Below are positions 8,938 through 17,979 of a stretch of 64,000 bases of DNA, piece by piece. How positions within the stretch are numbered: the first letter of the stretch is position 1; every line of letters starts with the position of its first letter. A model generated the notes under the pieces. The model had not been told where the DNA came from, did not search any database, and saw only the letters and a program-made list of their open reading frames with translations. Source of the DNA: an uncultured Ruminococcus sp. (GTDB taxonomy: Bacteria; Bacillota; Clostridia; Oscillospirales; Ruminococcaceae); contig UQDR01000006.1 of assembly GCA_900539835.1 (NCBI GenBank), forward strand, positions 38,854 through 102,853. Direction: 5' to 3'. The position numbers and the translations under genes are program-made.

Positions 8938-8964
8938 GAGCCGCTGAAATCTGTTCAGTGGCTC
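8938..8964 (+). terminator. Intrinsic terminator-like hairpin
   Basis: GAGCCGCTGAA / TTCAGTGGCTC stem (one G-U) with a 5-nt loop and a following AT-rich tail ends the lipoprotein island. Confidence 0.65.
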
Positions 8965-8999
8965 ATTTAATTATTTAGCATTTGTTAAATGGAAAAACA

Positions 9000-9088
9000 T
9001 CGTAGGGGCGACCTTAGATCGCCCTTTGTCTTTTTAACAAAAATAAAAAACAGCATAAAAACGGGCGTACAAAGTACGCCCCGTTTTC
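9000..9088. repeat. Intergenic hairpin repeats
   Basis: Two adjacent palindromes: GGGCGA...TCGCCC (about 9006-9024, within GTAGGGGCGACC, followed by TTTGTCTTTTT) and GGGCGTAC AAA GTACGCCC (9061-9079) with A and T tracts. The first resembles a repeat I know from gut Clostridia genomes. The second may end transcription of prfC from the right. No gene is present at 8930-9143. Confidence 0.5.
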
Positions 9089-9143
9089 ACGCAACCATTG
9101 TGATTAATATTCTGTCATTGTATATGCCCCGTGCGGCTGAGCA

Positions 9144-10754
9144 CTATTGCAAATCCCCTCTATTGAATTCCGAAAGCTCAAGTCCCTCGTTTCTCTCCAA
9201 TGCCCAGCGTATGTTCCATTCGCTGGTGAATAAGAGAAGATAATTTCCTTTTAAATCCTGTACGAGCTTTGTGTCACTGCTCAGCTTCAAAGACTTGGGG
9301 TCAATGTCTTTGTTGTCTATCCATCGAATGTATGAGAAAGGAAGTCCCTCTTTTACCATTTCAACATTGTATTCATTCTTCATTCGATAGTCAAATACAT
9401 CAAATTGAAGTACACCTACAACGCCGACAATAACCTCTTCCATTCCCGTGAAAGGCTCTTGGAATATCTGAATCGCACCCTCCTGTGCAATTTGAGAAAT
9501 GCCCTTGACAAATTGTTTTCTCTTCATGGTGTCCTTAGCCCTTACTCGTTCAAAATGCTCCGGTGCAAAGGTTGGTATGCCCTCAAATTCAAATTTCTTT
9601 TTCGGCGAACAAACCGTGTCGCCTATTGAGAAAATTCCCGGGTCAAATACTCCGATAATATCTCCCGCATAAGCCTCGTCAATAATCTCTCTTTCCTGAG
9701 CCATGATCTGCTGAGGCTGAGAAAGCCTCATCTTTTTGTTTCCCTGAACGTGGAGCACATCCATATCCCTGTCAAACTTTCCTGAACAGATTCTCATGAA
9801 TGTGATTCTGTCACGGTGAGCCTTGTTCATGTTAGCTTGAATCTTGAATACAAATGCGGAAAAATCTTCGCTGAATGGGTCGACAAGTCCCTCAGTAGAG
9901 TTTCTTGCGGTAGGAGAAGACGTCATTTCAAGGAAGTTTTCAAGAAAAGGCTCAACGCCGAAGTTTGTCAAAGCCGATCCAAAGAAAACAGGTGAAAGTT
10001 CACCCCTGTGAACTGCTTCTAAATCAAATTCATCGCTTGCACCGTCAAGAAGCTCAATGTCATCCATAATGGTGCTTCGGTTTTCCTCTCCGATTAGATC
10101 AGACAGTGACGGATCGCTTAAATCCACCTCGGTTGCCGCAACTCTGTGCTGACCATTGTTAGCTTCAAATGAAATAATGTGCTTTTTGTCACGGTCATAA
10201 ACACCCCTGAAATCCTTTCCGGAGCTTATAGGCCAGTTTACAGGATATGTGCGAATGCCCAGTTCGCTTTCAATTTGCTCAAGTAAATCAAAAGGATTTC
10301 TTGATTCCCTGTCCATCTTGTTGATAAAAGTAAAAATCGGAATGTGGCGCATTACGCATACCTTAAAAAGCTTTCTTGTCTGGTTTTCAACACCCTTTGA
10401 AGCATCAATAACCATGACCGCCGAATCAGCAGCCATAAGCGTGCGGTATGTGTCCTCGGAAAAGTCCTGATGTCCTGGAGTATCCAGAATGTTAATGCAA
10501 AAGCCCTTGTATTGAAACTGCATTACCGAAGAAGTAACTGAAATTCCCCTCTGTTTTTCGATTTCCATCCAGTCAGATACAGCGTGACGTGCAGATTTCT
10601 TGCCCTTTACTGCTCCTGCCTGTGCAATAGCGCCGCCGTAAAGCAGAAACTTTTCAGTAAGCGTTGTTTTACCAGCGTCAGGGTGAGATATAATAGCAAA
10701 TGTGCGTCTGCGTTTTATTTCCTTTTCTAACTCGCTCAAAATTCTTTCCTCCAA
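9144..10754 (-). CDS. prfC: Peptide chain release factor 3
   Basis: Translational GTPase (536 aa; the family is about 525-530 aa) that recycles RF1/RF2 from the ribosome after termination. G1 is SHPDAGKTTL at about residues 23-32, the switch II motif is DTPGHQDF, and G4 is NKMD. A long C-terminal region matches the RF3 arrangement rather than EF-G. The start at 10754 gives MEERILSELEKEI before the G domain. Monocistronic as far as the flanks show. Confidence 0.96.
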   Translation of the reverse strand: MEERILSELEKEIKRRRTFAIISHPDAGKTTLTEKFLLYGGAIAQAGAVKGKKSARHAVSDWMEIEKQRGISVTSSVMQFQYKGFCINILDTPGHQDFSEDTYRTLMAADSAVMVIDASKGVENQTRKLFKVCVMRHIPIFTFINKMDRESRNPFDLLEQIESELGIRTYPVNWPISSGKDFRGVYDRDKKHIISFEANNGQHRVAATEVDLSDPSLSDLIGEENRSTIMDDIELLDGASDEFDLEAVHRGELSPVFFGSALTNFGVEPFLENFLEMTSSPTARNSTEGLVDPFSEDFSAFVFKIQANMNKAHRDRITFMRICSGKFDRDMDVLHVQGNKKMRLSQPQQIMAQEREIIDEAYAGDIIGVFDPGIFSIGDTVCSPKKKFEFEGIPTFAPEHFERVRAKDTMKRKQFVKGISQIAQEGAIQIFQEPFTGMEEVIVGVVGVLQFDVFDYRMKNEYNVEMVKEGLPFSYIRWIDNKDIDPKSLKLSSDTKLVQDLKGNYLLLFTSEWNIRWALERNEGLELSEFNRGDLQ

Positions 10755-10997
10755 AATAAAAAATCAATATCCTTAATATTATACAACAACAGCAAAACAT
10801 AGTCAAGATATTACCTGCAATAATATAAAAACAGTAAAAATAATGGCGAAAAATAGATGCAGGAAAAATTAAATATTCCATATAATAAATTCACCGTTTT
10901 TTTACCTTATAAAACCTTTACTTTTAAGCCGTGTTATGATATGATAAAAAACAGACATTGCATTAAATATTAAGTTAAAATCAGAAAGGATAAAAAT

Positions 10998-11501
10998 ATG
11001 ACAGATTCACTTATAAACTGGTTTACAACCAACCTTGACGGACTGCCGAAAGAACTTATAGTTTTTATAATTTCAATGGTGCCGATTCTTGAATTAAGAG
11101 GCGGTTTTGTCGCCGCAGCATTGCTTAAAATCCCTTATCTTCAAGCTGTGCCGATCTGTATAATCGGAAATATCATACCTATTCCATTTATACTTTTGTT
11201 TATAAAAAAGATATTTGCTTGGATGAAAACGAGAAAAACCTTTAAAGGAATGGTGGAAAAGCTTGAAACAAAATCTCTCTCAAAAGCCGATACTATACGG
11301 AAATATGAGTTTTTAGGACTGCTGCTCTTTGTAGGAATCCCATTGCCGGGAACAGGTGCATGGACGGGTTCGTTAATTGCTTGTCTGCTGGATGTTAAAA
11401 TGAAAAAAGCAGTTCCGGCTATCTTCTTGGGACTTATTCTTGCAACACTTATCATGAGCTTTATTACATATGTTATGCCATACTTAATTTCTTTGATTTA
11501 A
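10998..11501 (+). CDS. Small multidrug export-like (COG2426) membrane protein
   Basis: 167 aa with four to five hydrophobic segments. The family signature is visible: SMVPILELRGGFVAAA near residue 27-42, a central basic loop, and GIPLPGTGAWTGSLIA around 114-129, the two re-entrant-like motifs of the Sm_multidrug_ex family. AAAGGA ribosome site before ATG 10998. Despite its name the transport function of the family is little tested. Followed by the two MGMT-like genes. Confidence 0.85.
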   Translation: MTDSLINWFTTNLDGLPKELIVFIISMVPILELRGGFVAAALLKIPYLQAVPICIIGNIIPIPFILLFIKKIFAWMKTRKTFKGMVEKLETKSLSKADTIRKYEFLGLLLFVGIPLPGTGAWTGSLIACLLDVKMKKAVPAIFLGLILATLIMSFITYVMPYLISLI

Positions 11502-11568
11502 TTAGGCACTTGATTATGCATATAAGCCATTAAAAATAAGTGTAAAGGGAATGTGAAGGTAAATAAAA

Positions 11569-12102
11569 ATGCAGTATACAACTACATATCAGTCACCTCT
11601 TGGCGGAATCCTTTTAGCGGCTGACGACCTTGGCTTGACCGGACTCTGGTTTGAGGGACAAAAGTATTTTGCTCTGTATTTGGATAAAGAACATCAAGAA
11701 AAAGAATTACCTGTGCTTATTGAGGCAAAAAGATGGCTGGATATCTATTTTTCAGGACACGAGCCGAATTTTAAGCTGCCGCTTCATTTTAAGGGAACAA
11801 GCTTTCAGAATGAGGTGTGGGAAGTTCTTTATTCGATTCCATATGGTGAAACGATGACTTATGGTGAAATTGCCAAACAGCTTGCACAAAAGCGGGGAAT
11901 TTCTCATATGTCAGCACAGGCTGTGGGAGGAGCAGTCGGTCGTAACGAAATTTCAATAATCGTGCCCTGCCACCGTGTAGTCGGTTCTAACGGAAGCCTG
12001 ACGGGATATGCAGGAGGTATTTCTAAAAAAATAAAGCTTCTGAAGTTAGAGGGAGCATTAAAAGATAGTTTTTATGTGCCGAAAAGGAGCACAGCACCAT
12101 GA
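11569..12102 (+). CDS. ogt: Methylated-DNA--protein-cysteine S-methyltransferase
   Basis: DNA repair protein (177 aa) that removes O6-alkyl groups from guanine by transfer to its own cysteine. The active-site loop IVPCHRVVG is present (about residues 128-136), preceded by the recognition helix region (YGEIAKQLAQKRG with an AQAVGGAVGRN asparagine hinge). The N-terminal 75 residues form the Ogt/Ada-C accessory domain. Overlaps the next gene by four bases (ATGA). Confidence 0.93.
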   Translation: MQYTTTYQSPLGGILLAADDLGLTGLWFEGQKYFALYLDKEHQEKELPVLIEAKRWLDIYFSGHEPNFKLPLHFKGTSFQNEVWEVLYSIPYGETMTYGEIAKQLAQKRGISHMSAQAVGGAVGRNEISIIVPCHRVVGSNGSLTGYAGGISKKIKLLKLEGALKDSFYVPKRSTAP

Positions 12103-12407
12103 AACGAATTCTGCAAGAAGATTTAATTTATGAGATTCTCTCTGTTGTAGAAGAAATCCCGAAAGGCAGCGTTGCTACTTATGGACAGATTGCTAAACTG
12201 ATAGGAAGAGATAAAAATTCACGTTTAGTAGGAAAAGTGCTTAGTATGTCACAGTATTACGGAAACTATCCCTGCCACAGAGTTGTCAATCATGCAGGAC
12301 GGTTAGCACCGGGGTGGACAGAACAGCGATTTCTGTTGGAAAATGAGGGCGTAACCTTGAAAAATGGAAATCATGTGGATTTGAAACGTTTTCAATGGCA
12401 GTGTTAA
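12099..12407 (+). CDS. MGMT-family DNA-binding protein with intact PCHRV motif
   Basis: 102 aa, only the helix-turn-helix/active-site domain of MGMT (COG3695-like). It keeps a cysteine in the motif YPCHRVV (about residues 58-64), unlike many alkyltransferase-like proteins that have tryptophan there, and retains the YGQIAKLIG recognition region. It is translationally coupled to ogt, so the operon encodes two repair proteins. Whether this short one transfers alkyl groups itself or flags lesions for excision repair cannot be decided from the sequence. Confidence 0.85.
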   Translation: MKRILQEDLIYEILSVVEEIPKGSVATYGQIAKLIGRDKNSRLVGKVLSMSQYYGNYPCHRVVNHAGRLAPGWTEQRFLLENEGVTLKNGNHVDLKRFQWQC

Positions 12408-12473
12408 AAAGTATGGCTTGAATTTCCATTTTAACAAAAAGTATTACGTTTAATAGTTTATAGATTGAAAAAG

Positions 12474-12502
12474 AACACCGCATTAATCAGCGGTGTTTTT
12501 TT
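12474..12502. terminator. Bidirectional terminator overlapping a coding end
   Basis: AACACCGC / GCGGTGTT 8-bp stem with 8-nt loop and T tract between convergent genes; the last codons of the VanZ-like gene (stop 12483-12485) lie inside it. Confidence 0.8.
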
Positions 12503-12974
12503 GTTTTCTGAAATTTAAAAATAGCTTTGTAATACCAAAAGCAATAAGTGCTCCCAACATTGCCCCTGCCGTGTCGATTAAAATATCACGGATTTCATTG
12601 CTTCGTCCCGGTACGAAATATTGGTGAATTTCGTCTGAACAAGCGTATAAAAAAGAAAATCCTACAGCAATAGAATAACGAAGCTTTGCCTTGATATCAA
12701 AAAGCGCAAACCAGCTTAAGAATCCTAAAATACCATAAGCCGTAAAGTGAGCACATTTTCTTACAGCAAATTGAAGATGTTCAATAAATTCTTCACGCTG
12801 TAAACCGCTGAAATCGCCGAATTCGGGTATGATAAAATTGCAGAAGGCTTCTATTAATCCTCCGCTTGTTTTTGAAGATTCACTTGCCGATTGTGAAGAA
12901 AAACTGAATATAACAGCGCACCACCCAATAACAAGCGCTGTGGTTATTAATCTTTTATAGTTTAAATTGATCAT
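12483..12974 (-). CDS. VanZ family membrane protein
   Basis: 163 aa with four hydrophobic helices and the VanZ signature RKCAHFTAYGILGFL plus SDEIHQYFVPGRSNEIRDI, which is strongly conserved in the family. VanZ-like proteins alter teicoplanin susceptibility in some enterococci, but most chromosomal homologues are of unknown function. Start ATG overlaps the end of the CCA-adding enzyme gene (12971-12974), so the two are co-transcribed. Confidence 0.9.
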   Translation of the reverse strand: MINLNYKRLITTALVIGWCAVIFSFSSQSASESSKTSGGLIEAFCNFIIPEFGDFSGLQREEFIEHLQFAVRKCAHFTAYGILGFLSWFALFDIKAKLRYSIAVGFSFLYACSDEIHQYFVPGRSNEIRDILIDTAGAMLGALIAFGITKLFLNFRKQKNTAD

Positions 12975-14302
12975 TTTATATTGTCCTTAATGTATTCTAA
13001 AAGTGCGGTTTTGTCATTTTTGATTTTGTCCTCAATTACCAATTCAAGCAGCTTTTCAAGCCAAATTCCAATATTTCTTCCGTCTAACCCCAGTGCAATC
13101 AAATCATTTCCGTTAACGGCAAGATCAGATATCTTAAGACATGTATCCTGATCGGCAAGTTCAATCGTAAGCCTTGCAATTTCGTCTAATTCAGCTAATT
13201 TTTCAGCACGGCGATAATCTGATTGAGCATATGTGTCACCACGTCTGACTTCAAGATAATCAAGCATAAATTGAAAATCATATTTTGAGATAAATCGCTT
13301 TACACTGTGCATATCCGCAGGGATTCTGTTGTCATGCTCCCATATAAGGTCATGTATATATGAAATTGACCGGCTGTCAAATCTGAGGCGTTTTAATATT
13401 TCATCAGCCATTTTTGCACTGACAAATTGATGCTTTTTGAAGTGTGAAACGCCGTTTTCATCTTTCGTTGCCATTGAAGGCTTCCCTATGTCATGCAAAA
13501 GCATGGCAGTTCTTATAACAGGCTCAGGGCGTACAAATGAAACGCTTTTTATAATGTGTTCCCATATGTCATAGCAATGATGAGGATTGTTTTGAGCGAA
13601 TCCGAAGCAAGGTCTTATTTCGGGTATTATAACGGCGATTATTTCCTTATATTCAGATAAAACCTTTTCTGCCGCTTTTCCGCATAACAGCTTTTTTAGT
13701 TCTTCGGAAATTCTCTCCGAGGAAATGCATTCAAGAAGCTGTTTTTTTTCAAACATTGCCCTTTTAGTTCCGTCATGTATTTTAAAATCAAGAACTGAAG
13801 CAAAACGCAAACCTCTCAGAATCCGTAAGGCGTCCTCTTCAAAACGCTGAGAAGCATTCCCTACGCATCTTAATATTCCGTTGTGTAAGTCCTTTTGACT
13901 TCCGAAAAGATCAATGACCTCATCAGACTTACAGCAGCACATTGCGTTTATTGTGAAGTCACGCCGCTCAAGATCAAGATAAAGATCGTCTACAAATTTG
14001 ACTTGAGCGGGCTTGCGATGATTTTCATATTCACCGTCACTGCGAAAGGTGGTTATCTCAATCAATTCATTTTCTATCATAATCGTAACAGTTCCGTGCT
14101 TTAAACCCGTGTCAATGGTTCTGAAGCCTTCAAAAACTTCTTTCATTTTTTCAGGGCGGCAGTTAGTGCATATGTCCCAGTCATGAGGTGTTTTGCCTAA
14201 AAGAGAATCACGAATACAGCCTCCGACTGCATAAGCAGTGTAACCGTTATGTTCAAGTATGTCAATTGCTTGTCTTGCGTGTTCGGGAATAAATATTTCC
14301 AT
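12971..14302 (-). CDS. cca: CCA tRNA nucleotidyltransferase (CCA-adding enzyme)
   Basis: 443-aa class II nucleotidyltransferase that adds or repairs the tRNA 3' CCA end. N-terminal palm: GGCIRDSLLGK followed by HDWDIC with the metal-binding Asp pair; ALRILRGLRFAS is the RRxxR-type nucleotide-selecting helix region. A central HD domain with LLHDIGKP is present, as in HD-containing homologues. Length and order fit the CCA enzyme rather than poly(A) polymerase, though the two are hard to tell apart by sequence. Only some tRNA genes here (for example the one at 4291) encode CCA. Confidence 0.9.
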   Translation of the reverse strand: MEIFIPEHARQAIDILEHNGYTAYAVGGCIRDSLLGKTPHDWDICTNCRPEKMKEVFEGFRTIDTGLKHGTVTIMIENELIEITTFRSDGEYENHRKPAQVKFVDDLYLDLERRDFTINAMCCCKSDEVIDLFGSQKDLHNGILRCVGNASQRFEEDALRILRGLRFASVLDFKIHDGTKRAMFEKKQLLECISSERISEELKKLLCGKAAEKVLSEYKEIIAVIIPEIRPCFGFAQNNPHHCYDIWEHIIKSVSFVRPEPVIRTAMLLHDIGKPSMATKDENGVSHFKKHQFVSAKMADEILKRLRFDSRSISYIHDLIWEHDNRIPADMHSVKRFISKYDFQFMLDYLEVRRGDTYAQSDYRRAEKLAELDEIARLTIELADQDTCLKISDLAVNGNDLIALGLDGRNIGIWLEKLLELVIEDKIKNDKTALLEYIKDNIK

Positions 14303-14356
14303 GTGATTTCTCCTTTCGGTAATATTTTCTCATTTTTGGTGCAAAATAATCCTGTT

Positions 14357-15895
14357 ATGGATAAGAATAAATTAAAGCAAACTGTTCCGCTGATAGTTTC
14401 AGGATTACTTACAGGTGCACTTCAGGTAAGCTTTTCTGTTCCCATGCTTGCTTTTGTAAGTATTGTTCCTCTTATTTCGTCAGTGTATAAATTCAAGTCT
14501 GAAAAAGACTATTACTTTAAAATAATTACTTTTTTACTGCCTTATTATTTGGTTCAAACAGCTTTTCTTATTACTGTTTTTGAACTTATTGAGGTACCGC
14601 TGATCCTTGGTATATTGATTTCAGCGCTGTTAGTTGCGGCTTTAACGTTATGGCTGACTTTACTGATGTTTATACCGCTGTGTCTTTATCCTTTTATACG
14701 AAGGGGTAAAGGATCAGATATGCTGTTTTTTATTTTGCTTTTTATTTTCGGAGAGTGTATAGCTGAATATGTGCCGTTTCTGTCTTTCCCATGGTCGGGA
14801 CTTTGGCTTTCGGTAATATCCGAACCATTGTTGACCCAGCCTGCCGCTTTATTAGGCTGCCGTTTTGTCAGCTTTATAATTCTTGCAGGAAATTGTTTTG
14901 TGGCAGCAGCTTTATACAATAAAAGCAAAAAAACAATTATAAAAAACGCTGCCTCATTTACTTTGATTTTGTTATTGACTGTCAGTTACAGCGCTGTCCA
15001 TATTTCAGAGATAAAAAAGACTTGTGTAAATGCTGATACTATAAAAGCTATGGCGGCTCAGGATAATGTTGAGGGAAGAGATAAGGACGATGTAAGTCTT
15101 TCCGGAGCCGTAGACACTTATGTTTCTATTATGAAAGATAACTGGAAGGATGATATAAAGCTTGTAGTTCTCCCTGAAACTGCTGTACCCACAAGCTATG
15201 ATGAAAAGTCTGAGGAGTTTCAAAAGCTCTGCAATTTTGCCAAGGAAAAAAATACGACCGTTCTCACCGGATGCTTTCTTTCTAATAACCAAAAGAAATA
15301 TAATGCAATGTATTCTGTGACGTATGATGGCTTTTGCAAAACTCCTTATTTAAAACAAGTGCTTGTGCCCTTTGGCGAAAAAATACCGCTTGCTTCCTTT
15401 TGGGGGATTAGCACTTTGTCCTGCGGAGAAAAAACTGATAGCCACTGTCTTTTAACAGCTGATAAGATTAAAACTGCAAATGTGATCTGCATAGAGTCAA
15501 TTTATCCGTCGCTGACCCGTTGTCAGATAAAAGAGGGCGGAGAGATCCTCTGCATATCCACCAATGATTCATGGTTCGGCAGCAGCTATGCAAGATTTGC
15601 ACATTTTCGGCATAGCATTATGCGTTGCGTGGAGTCAGGAAGATACACCATAAGAGCGGGGAACTGCGGAATTTCCGCAATAATTTCCCCTTGGGGCGAG
15701 ATTATTGCGTCTGAGATACGTCCCATAAAAACTGCAATAACCGCTGATGTGAAATTGCTTAAAAACAAAAACCTATATACTCTTGTGGGAGATATAATCA
15801 TTTTGCCGGGAATGATTTTGTTCCTGATTTGTTTATTTAAACTTGTTGTTAAATACTTTAAAAGATTAAAATTCAAGCTTAAAAAGTCTTGCTGA
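14357..15895 (+). CDS. lnt: Apolipoprotein N-acyltransferase-like protein (Lnt family)
   Basis: Membrane protein of 512 aa (ATG at 14357 chosen to match family length; an in-frame ATG at 14249 would overlap cca). About six N-terminal helices are followed by a nitrilase-type domain with the expected Glu-Lys-Cys triad: LPETAVP (Glu), LKQVLVPFGEKIP (Lys) and VICIESIYP (Cys). A C-terminal helix precedes a basic tail. In proteobacteria Lnt N-acylates lipoproteins; in Gram-positives the role is less certain, but two lipoproteins occur in this window as possible substrates. Its end overlaps the convergent GH36 gene by 30 bases. Confidence 0.85.
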   Translation: MDKNKLKQTVPLIVSGLLTGALQVSFSVPMLAFVSIVPLISSVYKFKSEKDYYFKIITFLLPYYLVQTAFLITVFELIEVPLILGILISALLVAALTLWLTLLMFIPLCLYPFIRRGKGSDMLFFILLFIFGECIAEYVPFLSFPWSGLWLSVISEPLLTQPAALLGCRFVSFIILAGNCFVAAALYNKSKKTIIKNAASFTLILLLTVSYSAVHISEIKKTCVNADTIKAMAAQDNVEGRDKDDVSLSGAVDTYVSIMKDNWKDDIKLVVLPETAVPTSYDEKSEEFQKLCNFAKEKNTTVLTGCFLSNNQKKYNAMYSVTYDGFCKTPYLKQVLVPFGEKIPLASFWGISTLSCGEKTDSHCLLTADKIKTANVICIESIYPSLTRCQIKEGGEILCISTNDSWFGSSYARFAHFRHSIMRCVESGRYTIRAGNCGISAIISPWGEIIASEIRPIKTAITADVKLLKNKNLYTLVGDIIILPGMILFLICLFKLVVKYFKRLKFKLKKSC

Positions 15896-17977
15896 ATAAT
15901 TTTTTGATAGCTTTACTGAAACCGTTCCTGCTTCTTTGTTAAATGAAAAGCTTTCTTCATTATAAGAGGGATAAATACAGGAAATTTCAGCATTTTTGCC
16001 TTTTAGAAATTCAACAGGCAAAACGCAGGTGTCCTTTGAGCTTTCACGTTTCCAAACTGCGAGATATGCAGTATTATCTGTTTTTAGTCCAAGTGATACC
16101 CACTCGTCTGAAAATTCAGATGTGCCAAGACTCCAGAACGGCAAAGCGCTCTTTATATCTTTTCGCATTTGTTTGTAAATGTCTATAGCTTCTTTTACCA
16201 AAGCCTTGCGTTCAGGTTCTATGTTTACTAAATGACCGCTTTGATGTATTCTCAGCATCATTGCGTTTATCATGTTGAAAACGACTTCTTCCTTATCGCC
16301 GCTGACCATTGGATAAGACCAGACAGCAGCCTGTTCAGGACAAAGGGCAGAAGGTGCGTTTGCTGAAATCGTGCAGTATCTTTTATAATCGTCCTGATCT
16401 GACGTGGACTGTATGGAATATCTTGAAAGCAAAGCATAATCCATTCTCAAACCACCGCTTGAACAGTTTTCTATAATCAGCTTCGGATATTTTTTAAAAA
16501 TACTGTCAAGCCATGCAAGATAAGCCCTTTCATGTCCTAAAAGTCCATCTCCCACGCTGTCAGAATTATATTCCGTGCCGATCCCCGGTTCAATGTTGTA
16601 GTCCATTTTAATATATCCCACGCCGTATTGTGATACAAGCCTGTCAATAACTTCATTGGCATGAGCGATAACCTTTGGATTTCTGAAATCAAGCTGATAG
16701 CGGGAACGATCGTGTACACGCTTTCCATGTCTTGTGAAAAACCATGTGTCATCACAAACATCATTAACCATAGGACATTTTATACCCATAACCTCAAGTT
16801 CAAGCCAGACTCCGGGTACCATACCCTTTGAGCGGATATAGTCTGTTACTTCTTTTAAACCATTGGGGAAGCGCTCTTTTGATTCCTGCCACCTCCCTAC
16901 GCCGTCCCACCAAAAGCCTTTGTCATACCAGCCTGCGTCAATGCAGAAATATTCACAGCCTGCTTCAGTGGCATCGTCAATAAGAGGTATTTCTTTTTCT
17001 GTTGTGGGATCACCCCAAAGACAGTTCATATAATCATTAAAAATAACGGCAAGAGTTTCATTGTCACGGTTTTTACGGCGTATTTTTCTGCGGTATTTTG
17101 TCAGCTCGCCCATAGCGTTGTCAAATCCGCCTGTGCATACCCCTACAGCACAGGGAACCGATTCAAAAGTTTCACCGTTTCGCAGGTTTTTGCTCCAATG
17201 AGATTCAATTTCCGACGGTCCTGAAAGCTGTAGGTATAAGTGACCCTCTTGGTCGGAAATTTCCCAATGCCATGAACCGTTGTGTTCAATCTGCCAGAAA
17301 AGAGAAGAGTTCGTTTCTTTGTTTTCCAAATATCCCATTGGGATATATTCCTTTGCTGACCAGTTGCCTACATTAGTGAAAGCAATAGCTTTTGATGAGT
17401 GCTGTTCTTTAAGGGGCTGGCAAAGTTCAATACCAAGCTGAGGAAGGGTATATTCCTGCCATTGCAGTTCTCTCTGCCAGGAGTTGTGACATACACGCAA
17501 AGCCATTTTCTCGTCCTGAGAAAGCAGTCCCTCTTTTTCGATTCCTGTAAGAGCGAAAGATGAAACATATTCAAGGGTAACGTCATCTTTACCGTTGTTT
17601 GTAACAGTAGTCCATGTTCTTGCAACGGAAATGCCGTTGTAAAACTGGAAATGAGAAACGACTTCAATCCCAGTTTCATCATCAAATGTAACAATTTCAA
17701 GCTTGCGTCCCAACTGATTTCCCGTGTCCCTAAAATCTTTGAATTTCAGTTTGTATCCGGGAGCGGTGACAATATATTTATTGCCGTGACGTTCTAAGGG
17801 GCGGTCAAGTCCTGAAATATTCACCTCAACAAGTCTGAATCCGAGCGTTCCGGAACGGGAAGTAATATCATTTTCATTAAAGGGAAGTGCGGAGAAATGC
17901 AGTAATTTTGCTTCATTGTTATCGTCAATTTCCAGCACTAAATTAATGCCGTTCTCATTTATGTGAATTCGGTTCAT
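15866..17977 (-). CDS. Alpha-galactosidase, GH36
   Basis: 703-aa intracellular glycoside hydrolase (no signal peptide) that should release alpha-1,6-linked galactose from raffinose-family sugars or galactomannan oligomers. N-terminal beta-sandwich (1-300) precedes a (beta/alpha)8 barrel. The nucleophile is the Asp in GYIKMDYN (about residue 458) and the acid/base the first Asp of the STSDQDD segment (about 526); CIDAGWYDKG is the third conserved block. It lies two bases after coaBC, with an AAAGGAG ribosome site inside the end of that gene, so it appears co-transcribed with an unrelated CoA gene. No transporter or sugar regulator is adjacent. Confidence 0.93.
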   Translation of the reverse strand: MNRIHINENGINLVLEIDDNNEAKLLHFSALPFNENDITSRSGTLGFRLVEVNISGLDRPLERHGNKYIVTAPGYKLKFKDFRDTGNQLGRKLEIVTFDDETGIEVVSHFQFYNGISVARTWTTVTNNGKDDVTLEYVSSFALTGIEKEGLLSQDEKMALRVCHNSWQRELQWQEYTLPQLGIELCQPLKEQHSSKAIAFTNVGNWSAKEYIPMGYLENKETNSSLFWQIEHNGSWHWEISDQEGHLYLQLSGPSEIESHWSKNLRNGETFESVPCAVGVCTGGFDNAMGELTKYRRKIRRKNRDNETLAVIFNDYMNCLWGDPTTEKEIPLIDDATEAGCEYFCIDAGWYDKGFWWDGVGRWQESKERFPNGLKEVTDYIRSKGMVPGVWLELEVMGIKCPMVNDVCDDTWFFTRHGKRVHDRSRYQLDFRNPKVIAHANEVIDRLVSQYGVGYIKMDYNIEPGIGTEYNSDSVGDGLLGHERAYLAWLDSIFKKYPKLIIENCSSGGLRMDYALLSRYSIQSTSDQDDYKRYCTISANAPSALCPEQAAVWSYPMVSGDKEEVVFNMINAMMLRIHQSGHLVNIEPERKALVKEAIDIYKQMRKDIKSALPFWSLGTSEFSDEWVSLGLKTDNTAYLAVWKRESSKDTCVLPVEFLKGKNAEISCIYPSYNEESFSFNKEAGTVSVKLSKNYSARLFKLEF

Positions 17978-17979
17978 GT

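Noticed and set aside
14249..14356. Upstream ATG for the Lnt-like gene
   Set aside because: It would overlap the start of the divergent cca gene by 54 bases and add 36 residues that do not belong to the family.
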